64,000 nucleotides of DNA from Pochonia chlamydosporia 170 (taxonomy: Eukaryota; Ascomycota; Sordariomycetes; Hypocreales; Clavicipitaceae): contig NC_035791.1 of NCBI RefSeq assembly GCF_001653235.2, forward strand, positions 62,001 through 126,000, in the 5' to 3' direction. Shown piece after piece: positions 11,131-22,479 of this stretch. The notes beneath the pieces are model-generated. The model saw only the letters and a program-made list of their open reading frames with translations, ran no database searches and was not told where the DNA came from. Positions within the stretch are counted from its first letter, which is position 1, and the number at the start of each line of letters is the position of its first letter. The position numbers and the translations under genes were made by a program.

Positions 11131-12015
11131 CTAGTTTGACCGAACAAAGGATAATTGACCGCCAGCTCCCTGGTTGTCAAGGATAAAAGTCCCTTTGGCT
11201 TGTGCGCAGACGGAACCGTCACCATTATGTACAGTTTTGGTTCCGCACTGGGCGAGTGGTTCATACTGGACAAATCCTGCTTGCCCAGGGCTGACCGTGA
11301 AAGTTTCAGAATCACCATTCGTCACAGCAATAGAGTGAGAGACATCTACCGATGCTGTGAATACGTCGGCAGCACCAACAGACATACTGAAGGAATCAGT
11401 AACTGTCACGGAGTGAGATAGCTGAATAGCGCAAGAGTTCCCTTGGCCAGGGCAGTTAATAAACGGCGAGACTCGAGCACCCTGAGCCAGACAGGTAACG
11501 CAGTCATCGCAAGTAACAGTTGTAGACCCGCTGCAAGAGTCTCTCCGACGAGCTGTGAAGCTATCTTGCCTGTTTCGCTTTGCTTTCTTGGCGGGAATAG
11601 ACGAAATAGAGGCAACTAGCTTGCCAGACGGAATACCCGCCAAGTTGTTACAGCCGGTTTGGTCACACTCAGCCGTGACGACATCAAGCGCTGGGGTAAC
11701 AGAATCATAGCATCCCGACTGGTGAAAGATGCCTTGCAAAGAACCACACTGAATGTGTTGGTCCTCTTGGCTCTGTGGTAGCTGAAAAATAGCAAGACCG
11801 TTAGGACCGCCGCTGGTAGTGACGGTAATATGGCCACGGGGATCGTTATTGGGGAAGAAGTTGTAAAGTGTGCAGGTATTGACTCCCTCTGGACTGATGT
11901 CAATAGTTGGACCGGTTGGATTGGCACAACTACCACCTTGCCAGACGACTGTGATGCCTGCCTGGACGGTGTAGCCCAAGGCGAGCGTAAGAATAATTGA
12001 ATTCGAGATGGTCAT
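11131..12015 (-). CDS. Cysteine-rich secreted protein with a beta-rich C-terminal half
   Basis: A single exon of 294 residues begins at the ATG 12013-12015. A signal peptide occupies about residues 1-19 (hydrophobic core SIILTLALGYTVQA). The N-terminal half (20-140) carries several cysteines; a dibasic stretch follows (KKAKRNR at 143-149, RRR at 156-158) that looks Kex2-cleavable. Residues about 160-260 hold more cysteines (CDDCVTC, INCPGQGNSC), then a Ser/Thr/Val alternating stretch from about 200 to 243. Such alternation is typical of the membrane-inserting hairpin of aerolysin-fold proteins and also occurs in many uncharacterised fungal secreted proteins, so function stays open. A TATA box (12105-12111) lies about 90 nt upstream. 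Confidence 0.8.
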   Translation of the reverse strand: MTISNSIILTLALGYTVQAGITVVWQGGSCANPTGPTIDISPEGVNTCTLYNFFPNNDPRGHITVTTSGGPNGLAIFQLPQSQEDQHIQCGSLQGIFHQSGCYDSVTPALDVVTAECDQTGCNNLAGIPSGKLVASISSIPAKKAKRNRQDSFTARRRDSCSGSTTVTCDDCVTCLAQGARVSPFINCPGQGNSCAIQLSHSVTVTDSFSMSVGAADVFTASVDVSHSIAVTNGDSETFTVSPGQAGFVQYEPLAQCGTKTVHNGDGSVCAQAKGTFILDNQGAGGQLSFVRSN

Positions 12016-13393
12016 TGTATGAGTCTAATAGCGGAGAGGGGAAGGGTTTGAGGAGTTCGGCTCAAGCAACAAGTCAAGGTCATGTATGGCAAGGTATGGC
12101 TCTCTTATATACCCGAGGCTGCCGATGAAGCAACAGCGAAATGTCTCTTTTGTGAGTGAATCTATTTGACAAGTGCGATCCTCTCGTACACTGACGCAAC
12201 TTGCTTCGTAGGTAAGCCGCCAAGAAGGCGCTTTTACTAGACTGATCCGCAAAAATACTTTAGCATGATTACAAAATACGTTTCTGCGGGTCGGAGCTTC
12301 GTAGAATACAACTTTCCCAGGCCAGGGAGTGGTGGAATTGCAACTCTCCTGTAAGATGCGAACTGGCCCACGCTTCCTGCGACAATTAGTGTCATCTTTC
12401 TGGTATAATATTTGTCGATCATAGCTCCAAGAGGATAAAGTAGCTCGTCACTTGGTGACGTCGTCGGCTTCACCTTGTGGTCTCACCTTTTGCTGCTGAC
12501 ATGGAGCGAACTCTTCTTGATATTTTCTTGACACGTAAAGTATACAGGGCAGATCTTGACTAAGTATTTGTGCCAGATTTTATCGTCTCTGTCTTGGTAC
12601 GAGCACGAGACATCTCCTACTGTTTACTGCAATTCTACATACACTAATGAATTCATGCATGAAGTATGGAGGTGGGCTAAATAAGTCTTTGGCACAGGGA
12701 ATGTCGTCTGCACATGGTGATTTACTGTAAAACTTGGCTTGGTCGGCCAGCAATGCCAATAGACCAAGCTAAACTCAAAGCCTAGGTTCACAGAAGCCGA
12801 GTGTCGATCAGGGGTACGGAAGGGCAAATGTTCGTACAACAAGTTCTGGGCAGCCGGAAAGATCTCATGCAACGAGGCCGTTGAGCAGATAAGCAAACCA
12901 CGACCATCCAGCCAGCTACTTCGGATTTACCAAGATGGTCGTATCGGCTTGCCTCGCCAGACGGCAGAGTTTCCGCAGCTTTAGATTCTGGAATAGCGTC
13001 ATGCCTCCTAAGACCCACCATCAGCAACCAGCAGGTGCTTGGGTAGTTTGTCTCAGACAATAAGCCGGGAGTTCCAATATTACGCGGTGCTACAATTAGT
13101 GCCGAATTTTTGCTTTGGGAGCACCAGACCATAGACTAATCTTTCTCCCCACGGTAGTCATGGTAGTGAAGACATAGCCGACATTAGACCGACCCGATGC
13201 CCCCTTGCCCCCTCTCGGCAGTATTTGCCGACGATCACAATGTGATCTGCTCGGATGGAAGTTGAGGCACCATTCAGCTTTTTTTTGTCTCTTTTTCCGG
13301 CCGTGATTAGACCGGCAAGCAACCAAATCGCTTTCCCGTGCGATATAAGCAGAGAAGTTGGTGAGCACTTAAAGACGTTCTTGAGTCTTGACC
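12016..13393. other. Divergent promoter region, no recognisable gene
   Basis: It separates the secreted-protein gene (minus) from the Dal5-type transporter (plus), which are head-to-head. No supported gene is seen. Confidence 0.5.
12105..12111 (-). promoter_or_regulatory. TATA box of the secreted-protein gene
   Basis: TATATAA on the minus strand, about 90 nt upstream of the ATG at 12015. Confidence 0.5.
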
Positions 13394-15052
13394 ATGGCAG
13401 AAGAAGCTGGAGCCGCTCCCTCAGCAGGGAATGCCTCGACGGCAGAGGCGCAGGCAGATGATCGTGTGGCGTCCCACCAATCTCTCAATGCTGACATTGA
13501 AACCAGAGTGAGGAGAAAAATTGACACACATGTGTTGCTGCTGCTGTGTTTTCTTTGTAAGTGTGTATGACGGTGTTTAAAATCTTGGGAAGCTGTATTC
13601 TAATAGCCGAGTCACGGCAGTCTTGCTTGCTTTTTTGGATAGGTCAAATATTGGGTAACGATGAACGTCTTTCTTAAGTCTTGGACAGGATTACTGACAG
13701 CGCACTCAGCAATGCTCGAATTGCCGGTATGGAGGATGACCTTGGGCTAGATAGCGACAAGTACGATTGGCTTCTTACCATATTCTACATCGCCTATATC
13801 CTATTTGAGCCTCTCATTATTGTATTCAAGATCTTGCCCACACGAATATGGATTGCGATACTTGTGCTCGGCTGGGGTATTGCCGCTACAGCGCAAGCCG
13901 GCACTCAGTCCTGGGCCGGAATGATGGCTTGTCGCTTCTTTCTGGCGGCATTCGAAGCTGGATATGGCCCCGGTGCCATCTATCTCCTGTCGTTTTTCTA
14001 CCTGCGCGATGAACTGGGGCTACGTATAGGCATCTTCTTCTCCGCGGCTCCCTTAGCGACTTGTTTTGCGGGTGCCTTGGCTTATGGCATCACATCAGGA
14101 CATTCCAAACTTGCTGCTTGGCGTCTTTTGTTTCTCGTCGAAGGTGCTCCAGTCTTGGTCATGGCCGTTGTGTCCTACTTTGCTATGCCCAACAGCGCCC
14201 ATGAAGCATGGTTCCTAACCGAGGACGAGAAGCGGGTTGCTTTGGCACGCCAAATAAAGCAAGTTGGAAAAGGGAGTCGGGTGGGATCCTTCAACTGGCA
14301 GGAAACGTTTGCCATCTTGCTCGATGCAAAAGCTTGGCTGACTGCCCTCATGTATTTCTCATGCAATGTTTCGTACTCATCATTGCCAGTTTTCTTGCCA
14401 ACCATTTTAAAAGACATGGGTACGTAACATTGAACCTCCCTCCTCCGCAATGCAGGCTGGCAAGCTGGGGTTAACATGTCCGGTCTGGTGTCCAGGTTTC
14501 TCCGGCTTGGACGCACAAGGTCTTTCTGCTCCGCCGTATTTTCTCTCGTTCCTTGTAACAATCACGACCACTTACATCGCTGATCGAACGCAGCAGCGCG
14601 GTGTTGTGGTCATATTGATGGCATTGCTAGGTGGCGCTGGATACATCATGCTTGCTGCGGCATCGACAACTGCGGTTCGTTATGCTGGCGTCTATCTCGC
14701 TGCAGCGGGAGTTTTCCCGACCATCGCAAACATTCTCCCCTGGGTCGTGAATAATCAAGGCAGTGACGAGCGACGGGGAGTCGGGGTGGTTATTATCAAT
14801 CTGTTGGGACAATGCGGACCACTTCTGGGAACTAGAGTGTATCCGCAAAATGAACGGCCAGATTACGTCAAAGGCCATGGTATCTGTGCCGCATTTATGT
14901 TCTTTGTCGCTCTTCTTGCTGTGGTTCTGAGAATACTTTTGGCTTGGGAGAACAAGCGTCTAGCTGAAAAGTATGACGGAAACGTAGCTACCGATGGCAA
15001 TGATGACGAGGGGGTCGAGAATTACGGACCGAGGTTTAGATACGTGCTTTAA
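13394..15052 (+). CDS. Dal5-type MFS transporter (anion:cation symporter family)
   Basis: I join four exons, 13394-13556, 13621-13654, 13710-14419 and 14496-15052, into 487 residues. The second is a 34-nt microexon. With it the first membrane span reads LLLLCFLFLLAFLDRSNIGNARIAGM, the family's usual TM1 plus DRxNIGNA motif; skipping it breaks this. About 12 membrane segments can be traced (for example FFYLRDELGLRIGIFF and AQGLSAPPYFLSFLV), and the C-terminus ends in the family-typical FRYVL. Members move carboxylates, allantoate, nicotinate, vitamins or small peptides with protons at the plasma membrane. The substrate cannot be predicted. The upstream frame has only a TTG before the ATG at 13394. 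It is tail-to-tail with the sulfide oxidoreductase gene, 366 nt apart. Confidence 0.9.
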
Positions 15053-15418
15053 TTTAAAGGCACTGTGATAGGACGTGGAAAACAAATTGGGCATGAAACC
15101 ACTCAGTCCGTTGGCGTTGGCGCTTGATGACAGGCAGGATGCGCGTGATATTCGCCCAGGCAAATCCCCATGACCAGGGATGTACACGAAAGTTCCAAGA
15201 AATTGTTGCACGGGACCGAGATCGACAATTATCATCTGCGACATGGTCACAAAGCCAGCGGCCGGTATGTTTAAGCGTAACACCCCCGTGGTCAACGATA
15301 CAGGGCCTCCAATAAGAGTTGATCAACCAGGGTTCTTTGCCTTCTTAAGTAGACTCTCGCTTTTATATACTTTACATGAACTCCGGTCAGCCAACAGATC
15401 ATGGTTGGGATGTCTCAT
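15053..15418. other. Intergenic between convergent genes
   Basis: It holds the 3' ends of the transporter and the sulfide:quinone oxidoreductase gene. Nothing else is recognisable. Confidence 0.6.
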
Positions 15419-16774
15419 TCAATTGATCCAGCCTTTTGGACCGCCCCACGTCCCTTTCACCATGGACGCATAATACACCCATGGGAAGAAGTCCTTTTTC
15501 AGATGATAAAAGGCACGGCGTGGCTCAACCTGGTCAATGCCCAGCCAATCGTCAAAGGTTTCCTTAGGCTCTCCCCCATACTTGAACTCTGCGAGTAGTA
15601 CTTTGCCGTACTCAGTTAGGAGTGGGCAGGACGTGTAGCCATCATACGCTGCGTCGGGTTGCTGCCCTCCCATGACCTGTAGTAAATTGCGAACAAGTAC
15701 TGGGGCTTCCGACGTCACCGCAGCGGCGGTCTTGGATGTCGGCAGGCTTGACGCGTCGCCTGCGGACCAGATGTTTGGATACTTTTTATGACGCAAACTG
15801 TGATCATCAACATCAACGTAACCCGCCTCGTTTCCGATGCCGCTGTCCTTGATGAACTTTGGGGCGCCCATCTTTGGAACGACGTGCAACAAGTCAAACT
15901 TCCTGGCGACCTTTGCGTCTCCATTGGGGCGTGCAAATGTCGCCACATTGCCGTCGATGGAGACTAAATCATGTTGGAACAACCCTTCAACACCTCGCTC
16001 TTTCCGCAGTTCCTCCAGCTTGGCAGCGTACTTTGGTACAGCAAACATTGCAGGAAGACCGGTGGCGAAGGTTATGTTGATGGCAGAGCTGGATGGATTT
16101 GTCGGCGAGTAGAGGCCGGCGCGTTTCCAGTAATCCAGAGCCAACCACATGACTTTCTGAGGCGCGCCAGCGCACTTGATGACCCCAGCCGGTTGGGTGA
16201 AGATTGCCGTTCCCTTGTTAAGTCGTTCCACGGTAAGGAAGGCCTTATCGCAGGTGTCATAGTTGTAAATTGTTGAGACCTGAGAGCTCGGGTCGTGGAG
16301 GGCGTCATGGAGTCCCTGGATGCCGTCATAGTTGATGCTCAGACCAGGCGCAACCACCAGTTGCTCGTAGTTCAACTTGTTCCCATCGGCGAGAGTAACA
16401 GAATTATCCTCAGGGGCGATTGTTGCTACACCAGAATTGTAGAATTTGAGTCTCGGATCAAGCAAGTCCACCAGCTTGCGCCTCAGATCTTCCTTGTTCT
16501 TCAATCCACCGCCCACGAGCGTCCATCCTGGCTGGTAATGGTGCCACGCAGCCGGGTCGATGATGGCGATATCCTGAGGAGAAAACTTGTTCGCACGTAG
16601 CAATTGGTGACTCACGGCTATTCCAGCAGTCCCAGCACCGACAACGACAATTTTGTGACTTCTCGATGACGGCGTGGCCGATGAGACACTGGCGAAGTTT
16701 CGCTGGCTGCAGCGTGAAATACGAAGTCCAGTAAGAGTAGCATTCCACGCCGGATTTATCACTTGGCGGCGCAT
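15419..16774 (-). CDS. Sulfide:quinone oxidoreductase, mitochondrial
   Basis: A single exon of 451 residues. The open frame extends to a TTG at 16813, but the first ATG is at 16774 and gives a good mitochondrial presequence (about residues 1-38, rich in Arg, Ser and Thr, no acidic residues). The FAD-binding VVGAGTAG lies at about 44-51. The two redox cysteines expected for eukaryotic enzymes are present: Cys201 in IKCAGAPQK and Cys383 in YDGYTSCPLLTEY. A second FAD motif, NIWSAGDASSLPTSKTAAA, sits near 334-352. The enzyme oxidises hydrogen sulfide to a persulfide on the inner mitochondrial membrane and passes electrons to ubiquinone. The symbol would be SQR or SQOR by homology (HMT2 in fission yeast). 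Confidence 0.95.
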   Translation of the reverse strand: MRRQVINPAWNATLTGLRISRCSQRNFASVSSATPSSRSHKIVVVGAGTAGIAVSHQLLRANKFSPQDIAIIDPAAWHHYQPGWTLVGGGLKNKEDLRRKLVDLLDPRLKFYNSGVATIAPEDNSVTLADGNKLNYEQLVVAPGLSINYDGIQGLHDALHDPSSQVSTIYNYDTCDKAFLTVERLNKGTAIFTQPAGVIKCAGAPQKVMWLALDYWKRAGLYSPTNPSSSAINITFATGLPAMFAVPKYAAKLEELRKERGVEGLFQHDLVSIDGNVATFARPNGDAKVARKFDLLHVVPKMGAPKFIKDSGIGNEAGYVDVDDHSLRHKKYPNIWSAGDASSLPTSKTAAAVTSEAPVLVRNLLQVMGGQQPDAAYDGYTSCPLLTEYGKVLLAEFKYGGEPKETFDDWLGIDQVEPRRAFYHLKKDFFPWVYYASMVKGTWGGPKGWIN

Positions 16775-17839
16775 ATTGCTATGCTCTGCGAAGCAGGATG
16801 ATCTTCGAGTCAAGACTCTTCACGCTGAAACGACGAGAGAGGCGAAGAGTAAAAGGACTTGACCTTGACTGTCGTGCCAATGAGAAATGTCGCATTGAAG
16901 AAAACTGTCAATTGAACCACACTCTGTGCTCCAAGTCAATCTGTCAATGTTACGTCAGCAACTGAGGCTTCGGTGGCTGCCCTGACTGGCTGAATGAATT
17001 GACTGGACCAGACCAGATCTCAGCATTGAAAATCACGCCATCACACTATGATGGGATATTGTGGGGTTCATGTCCATGTCCAGTCAGGTCTGGTTCGATG
17101 TTCGTCAATGTCATCTATGTCAAGTTCAATTTGACTCCATTCCATGTTGGTTAGTTTGGAGTTTTAATGCACAAAAAGACAAAGAAAAGAAGGACAAAAT
17201 ATTGCAGTTGCAAATCATCCTTAATCACCATCATAAATAAGTCAAATATTTACTAATTCACAAAAGTCAAATATTGCCAAGGAGCGGCAATTGCTTCAAT
17301 AATCCAATTATACAGCCTTGACGTCCACTGCGATATGGGGCAACAGAGGCTATAGCCACTATGACACAGTTCAAATCATCTACAGTTGCACTACATGCAT
17401 CAAGTAGCTTATCTATGCAACCTGAATTATAAGAGACGGGTCACAGTTAGCAAATACTTGACTTTAATCTACCACTCAATGTAAATCTATCCGCAGTTTA
17501 CCACTTCCTTTTCAGCAAAACATGAGCAAGTTGTGCTCATAGCTATGGAAATGACAAGAAAATGTACAAATTTTGACGGATTGCATGCACCACGAGGTTT
17601 CAAACGAATGGCGCCTTGAAACAAGTAATGTTCTAAAAAGCTATTCTTAATTGAATCTATCTATAGCATATAGTAATAATTGACAATCTGAAGAGAAATA
17701 TTTACATATAACTTGAAAATATCATGTCCAGCACTTTCAAGCATTGATCAAAGTATATGTACTAGTCGGACTCGACTTTTCATTTGTGGTTGCCACCTCC
17801 CCGGTCACCACAACCCCAAGAAGTTGAACGTTCAAATAT
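16775..17839. other. Intergenic, no recognisable gene
   Basis: It is upstream of the sulfide:quinone oxidoreductase gene (minus) and downstream of the lysozyme-like gene (minus). Around 17000-17150 short inverted GACCAG/CTGGTC-type words and CAATGTCA-like words recur, but I see no gene. Confidence 0.5.
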
Positions 17840-18538
17840 TTATGCACGGCACTGGCTTGCAGCCAAAGTCCAGCCGGTCAAGCGGTTGGCAACATCAGTG
17901 GCATAGCACGCTGTGCTTCCAAGACCGTTGTTGAGGTTGTTGTAGTCAACTGATCCAGAGTTGTACATACGAGCGGCGGCATAGTAAGGGCGGCTACCAT
18001 CTTTACCGACTTTGGCTCTGGTTTTAGCGAGGGTCTGCTTCAGACCGTCGCCAGAAGAAGTTCCAGCTGTGCCGTCTTTGACCATCTGGGTGATGGTGCC
18101 GCTGGGGCAAGGGTTAACACCAGCACAGCTGCCAGAGCCATTGTGAGACTGCATGAGTCCTGGGTTGCGAACACCATTGTTGGTAACAGGGGCTCGCACA
18201 CAGCCCTTGCTCTCCTGCATGATGATGGCAAGGATGAATCGCTTGTCAACACCAGTCGAGCCGGAGACGCTATTGATAGCATTCTTAATGGCATTGATCT
18301 CGTTGTCCGAGTTGTCAGCACCCCATCCGTTCCATCCACAAGACTTGCGCATCACAGGGACGTTGGCATTCCAAAGTTGATCGAAGCTACCCCAGGCACT
18401 AAGTGCTGGCCAGCCAGCGCCTCCATTGCCCGTATAGAATACATAGCGGTCAGCGGCACGCTCTTCAAGAGTCTGCGTGGGGGCAGCGGCAGAAAATCCA
18501 GCCAAAGCCAGGGCGGAGAGAGCAATGTTGGAAAGCAT
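17840..18538 (-). CDS. Secreted lysozyme-like protein (SLT / GH23-type fold)
   Basis: A single exon of 232 residues. The frame extends to a TTG at 18589, but the ATG at 18538 puts a clean signal peptide first (1-19, MLSNIALSALALAGFSAAA). The transglycosylase signature motifs appear in order: AIIMQESKG with candidate catalytic Glu109, NPGLMQSH (126-132), and ARMYNSGS (189-196). Cysteines (67, 113, 138, 144, 211, 230) suggest disulfides suited to secretion. Members cleave the beta-1,4 bond between N-acetylmuramic acid and N-acetylglucosamine; a fungus has no peptidoglycan, so bacterial cell walls are the likely target, although chitin-type glycans cannot be excluded. A TATA box (18674-18679) lies 136 nt upstream. 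Confidence 0.85.
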   Translation of the reverse strand: MLSNIALSALALAGFSAAAPTQTLEERAADRYVFYTGNGGAGWPALSAWGSFDQLWNANVPVMRKSCGWNGWGADNSDNEINAIKNAINSVSGSTGVDKRFILAIIMQESKGCVRAPVTNNGVRNPGLMQSHNGSGSCAGVNPCPSGTITQMVKDGTAGTSSGDGLKQTLAKTRAKVGKDGSRPYYAAARMYNSGSVDYNNLNNGLGSTACYATDVANRLTGWTLAASQCRA

Positions 18539-18673
18539 TTTGAAGTTGAAGTAAAGTGTGTAGTAAAGAACAGATGCTCTAGTTGTCAAAACTTGGCTAT
18601 TGTGAGGAAAGGAGTGAAGTTGCTTGTGTGAGTGTGTGAAGATTTAATTCATTGAAGGGGAGATTCACTTCGC

Positions 18674-18679
18674 TTTATA
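18674..18679 (-). promoter_or_regulatory. TATA box of the lysozyme-like gene
   Basis: TATAAA on the minus strand, 136 nt upstream of the ATG at 18538. Confidence 0.45.
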
Positions 18680-19118
18680 CTCGACGACAGGCCGACAAAA
18701 TACCAAGGCATCACTCTCTCGGATCCATCGCGTACTCGAATCTGTGGGCATCAGAGTGCTGGTGCCGTTAGGGTGAATTACGAAAGTCTAGACTCTGCAC
18801 AGGATTTTGCTTCCTCCATCCTCTCGGGCGTGCAGGATGCACTTTGAGTGTCTCTTTGAGGGTCTCTTTGGGGGCCTCCGTAGTTCGTTCCTACAGCCAT
18901 CAAGCGTCTGCTATGAATTACCACCACGTTTTACAGAGCTGGGGTCAAATAGCCGGTTGTGAGGCCAAGTCACTCTTGGCAGGTGTAGTTGCATTTCTGT
19001 TCAAACGTGCAACGACATCGCGCGGGTGAGTTGCCATCCAATTGATGGAATTCCGTAACCCATGTCTGTTCCTGCATCAGGCACAATCCTAAATAAGCTC
19101 ATTTGGCTAAGTTTGGCT

Positions 19119-19146
19119 GGCTAGGAGTTGGCTAGGAGTTGGCTAG
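19119..19146. repeat. Short tandem repeat, 11-bp unit
   Basis: Two and a half exact copies of GGCTAGGAGTT (19119-19129, 19130-19140, partial 19141-19146) in intergenic DNA. No function is apparent. Confidence 0.8.
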
Positions 19147-21079
19147 CGCACCTTGCTTCCTGAAGGAGGACCAACAAGGATTGCCCAGGGTTAACGTTCC
19201 ATAAAACTTCTCCTCTTCCTCTAGATGTGTTCCGTTTGGCCAAAAAAGCCCCCTAGCCTTGTTTAAGGCCATAATACCACCGAATACTACATGGAGTTGT
19301 CATGTTGGAGCACCTGAACTCCTCCAGCGGCCTGGGCCTAATGCGTCTGGCAATGAAGCAACTGTCTGCTGTCTGTATTGTTCGCTAAGACAGGTGCAGA
19401 ATGTCCGGGATTTATTGCGTTCAAGTTGTACAAGAGATAAACCATTTGTAGTTGCCTTTAGCCAGCGATACAGATCTTCGCGCTGTAAATTATGTAGAAT
19501 TTAGGTCGCCTCGCAAAATTTGTTTTATTAGCACACATGCCACTTCTCATTGTTCCTGAACAACAACCTGTACAATGCAATGCAGGTTTGACTTGGTTTA
19601 CGCCCCGCAACGTGTCATCGTTGCATCCTATTCGTGGAGAATCGATTCGATGCATGAAGCCTGGCAGAGTTGCAACACAACACCGTTGGAAGGCCGGCCA
19701 AGAAGGGCAAGTTGGCGTCGAACAAGTCAACGGTAATAATTGAAGGGTCAACTTCTGCAACGTGGCTGCATCATTCCGCAGCTAGCAACTAACCAACTAT
19801 AGCACTCTTTCTGATAGGCTACATATGTAGTTTAACTGAACTTTGGCAACATGGATTTGATGGAGGTCCACATTCAAGAGTCAAGACTGCTTGAGTCGCG
19901 TAATCCCTATTACATCATGGCTTTGAGATTGGCATTGGAAGAACAGCATACACTAAGAACGCAGTCCTGTTATTTTGTTTTGTTTTTAATGGGTTTGTTA
20001 GCCTCGCAATCCTCTTCTTTTGCCAAAGCAGTCATGCTTAAGGAAGCCGCGGTAATGTCCGCCTAACTCAATAAAAGTCAAAGTGTAGGAAAAGTCCGGC
20101 CCGATCTAACAAGCTTAGGATTGCTCCTTTAACGCTCTACCAAGCGGGTACACCGCACGCCAGGAGGATTTGATGTAGCTAGGAAACCCGCAATTGCCCC
20201 ATGGCTATGGACTACCACTTGAAGGACCTTGGCACAGACATCTATGGAAGTACATGCATCTGTTTCATGTCTTATTAGTCACTCCCAGAATCGTCTGATC
20301 CTCTGATCTGTTCTCGATATCCCCGGTTAGTTATCAAAGGCACGGGAATGGAAATGCCCCTGTTCTGTTCGGCAAAATCTCCACTTTATAAGATTCCTGC
20401 TCCCATGGTTTCAATGGACATGCATCGACGTGAAGCTGCACAGATTGTCGGCCCAGTCCGTGGGCGAAAACTGTCTTCACAAGTACAAGCAATCTCCCTT
20501 GCCTTATTTTACTTTCTTCATTGATCCATTTAGCATTAGTGTTACGAAGAGCTAGCTAGTACAGTGCAGACATACATGAATGCACACTGTTGACGGCTCC
20601 CTGACCTGTGCCAAAAATCTGCTGTTTACGATTCCGGCTACCCTGTAACCACAAGCATCATCAGTTTGAGATCGGAGGACACGCTGTATCTCGGTTTCAT
20701 GCCTTCCAGTCCCCTGAATACTTTGAGTCCGTCAACTGTGTGAATAAATCTCAAGTGTGTAAAAGGCAATGGGTGTATCTGTCATGATACTCTCATTTTG
20801 ACCAGAGGTGAGCCTACCGCGACGCGCAGTATTTCACTCGCATGACTGACCAATATTGCTGGTCACAGAAAATATGAGGCAGCAAGTTATATGTACTTTG
20901 AACTCACTATTCAGGTATAAAATCTCATAATAATTACATAATTCATGTGCGTAATCATTGTATCATCATTTGCGAAGAACCCCCTCACAATTACCTTCAG
21001 ATTGATTATAACCAATATAGAACATCTCTTGACTCAATTTTTGGGTATGTCGACCACCCTCCCTGCCATGTACTTCGTC

Positions 21080-22479
21080 CTACCTCTGATTTAGCTTCAT
21101 TTTCAATCCCACTTTCAGCATGTTCCACATCAGGGCTTCCTTTGGATCATTCCTCTTCTTCAGTATTGACCCATTGTTTGTTGAGTTGCCAGTGATTTTT
21201 GTCGTGTTCCAGTGATCAACAATGTGCTGAATGAAGGTGTTATTGCCAAATATATCGCCAAATACGTCAATGATAGAAGCGCTGCCTCCGCCCATGACTC
21301 CATTCAACACGTCGCTTAGAAGTTGGATGACAGACATTGACGTGGTTAGACGACGGTTGTTGAGAACCTTCTCAATATATGTAATGTGCTGGCCATTGAC
21401 AACGGTACTGTTGCCAGTGACATTGAGCTCGATTTGACCTCGGTTAAGCGCATCAGTTTGGCTGGCAAGCACAGGACCGAGATTTTTAATCAAGGAGTCC
21501 AAGTAAAGCTGGCCGTCGAAATTTCTTGTGTTGTTCCCCACGTTGAGAAGCACATCGTAGGCAGTAATTTGACCAATTTTGAGATCACCGGAAAATAGGT
21601 TGAAGGTAATGTTGCCAAAGTTCAACGCCAGCACACCCCAGTTCGGGATGTTGATGGTGCCTTTGATGTTGTTGCCATTCTTGTCCGGAGGCAGCATGAC
21701 CTTTAAATCTTTGATACCGAAGCCGGAAAACTTACGCAGACCAGGAAGCTTGACTGTTTTGTCAAGATGCGTGTCTGACTTGAGTTCACCAAGGTAGATG
21801 GTGGGAGCGCCACGAACTGACAAGTCGACCTTGTCTTCGTCGAAAACCTTGTCGAACCAACCGACAATTTCGCTCTCGTTGGTAATAGTCACCGTCTGTG
21901 GCTTCACAACGATTTTGGTATCACCCTTGAGTTTCTGGCCGCTAACCGTCAGGTTGGCGAATGGTGAATATGGCTTGGTATCCTTATTGTATAAGTATAG
22001 GGTCAAATCAGACACTCTGGCAGGCAATGGCGTGTTAAGGGAGGTGTTGAGCGCTAGTGACACTTCTGTTCCTGTTAAGCAGTCCAACCGACCACCCTGG
22101 ATTGGTAAATCTTGGCCCTTGACAATCGCCTGCACGATGGCCGGAATGATCACCTTGAAGCTGGATGTCGAGTATTAGTATGAAATGTCAAACATGGTGA
22201 TAAATGCGATTCAACTTACAGGATCGGTAGTAAAATGGCGAGGAATATAATTGAGGCTATTAGGTACCACAACCAAAATCGACCACAATGCCGTCGTATC
22301 TTTTGACGCTTCGACAGTGGAGGGCCTTTGGGCTTCTCTCCAACGTGATCGGTGGATGAAGCATTGTCGCTCTGTGCATCAGCACCATCCTCCGTATCTC
22401 CTCGCGCGCCCCTCGCCGTTGCTGGTGGTACTTCGGGCTCACGATGGGCCGTGTCTGGGGGTGAGGTTGTAGTCGCCAT
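21080..22479 (-). CDS. DUF3712-type single-pass membrane protein
   Basis: Exons 22479-22220 and 22160-21080, joined across a 59-nt intron (GTAAGT donor, CCAG acceptor), give 446 residues. The frame reaches a TTG at 22488; the ATG is at 22479. Residues 1-66 are hydrophilic and probably cytosolic, ending in a basic stretch (KRQKIRRHCGR). One membrane span lies at about 68-88. The remaining 350 or so residues carry the DUF3712 pattern of beta-rich repeats (VIVKPQTVTITNESE, LPGLRKFSGFGIKDLKVMLP) and many NxT/S sequons, consistent with a lumenal or external domain. The family is fungal, resembles AsmA/LEA-like lipid-contact folds in outline, and has no established function. It is head-to-head with the large repeat protein. 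Confidence 0.9.

Larger units (their letters stand above)
18539..21079. other. Intergenic, no supported gene
   Basis: This 2.5 kb holds only short open frames. One, at 19851-20066 (71 codons from an ATG), shows no family resemblance and no signal peptide. A short tandem repeat (GGCTAGGAGTT) is at 19119-19146. Confidence 0.5.
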
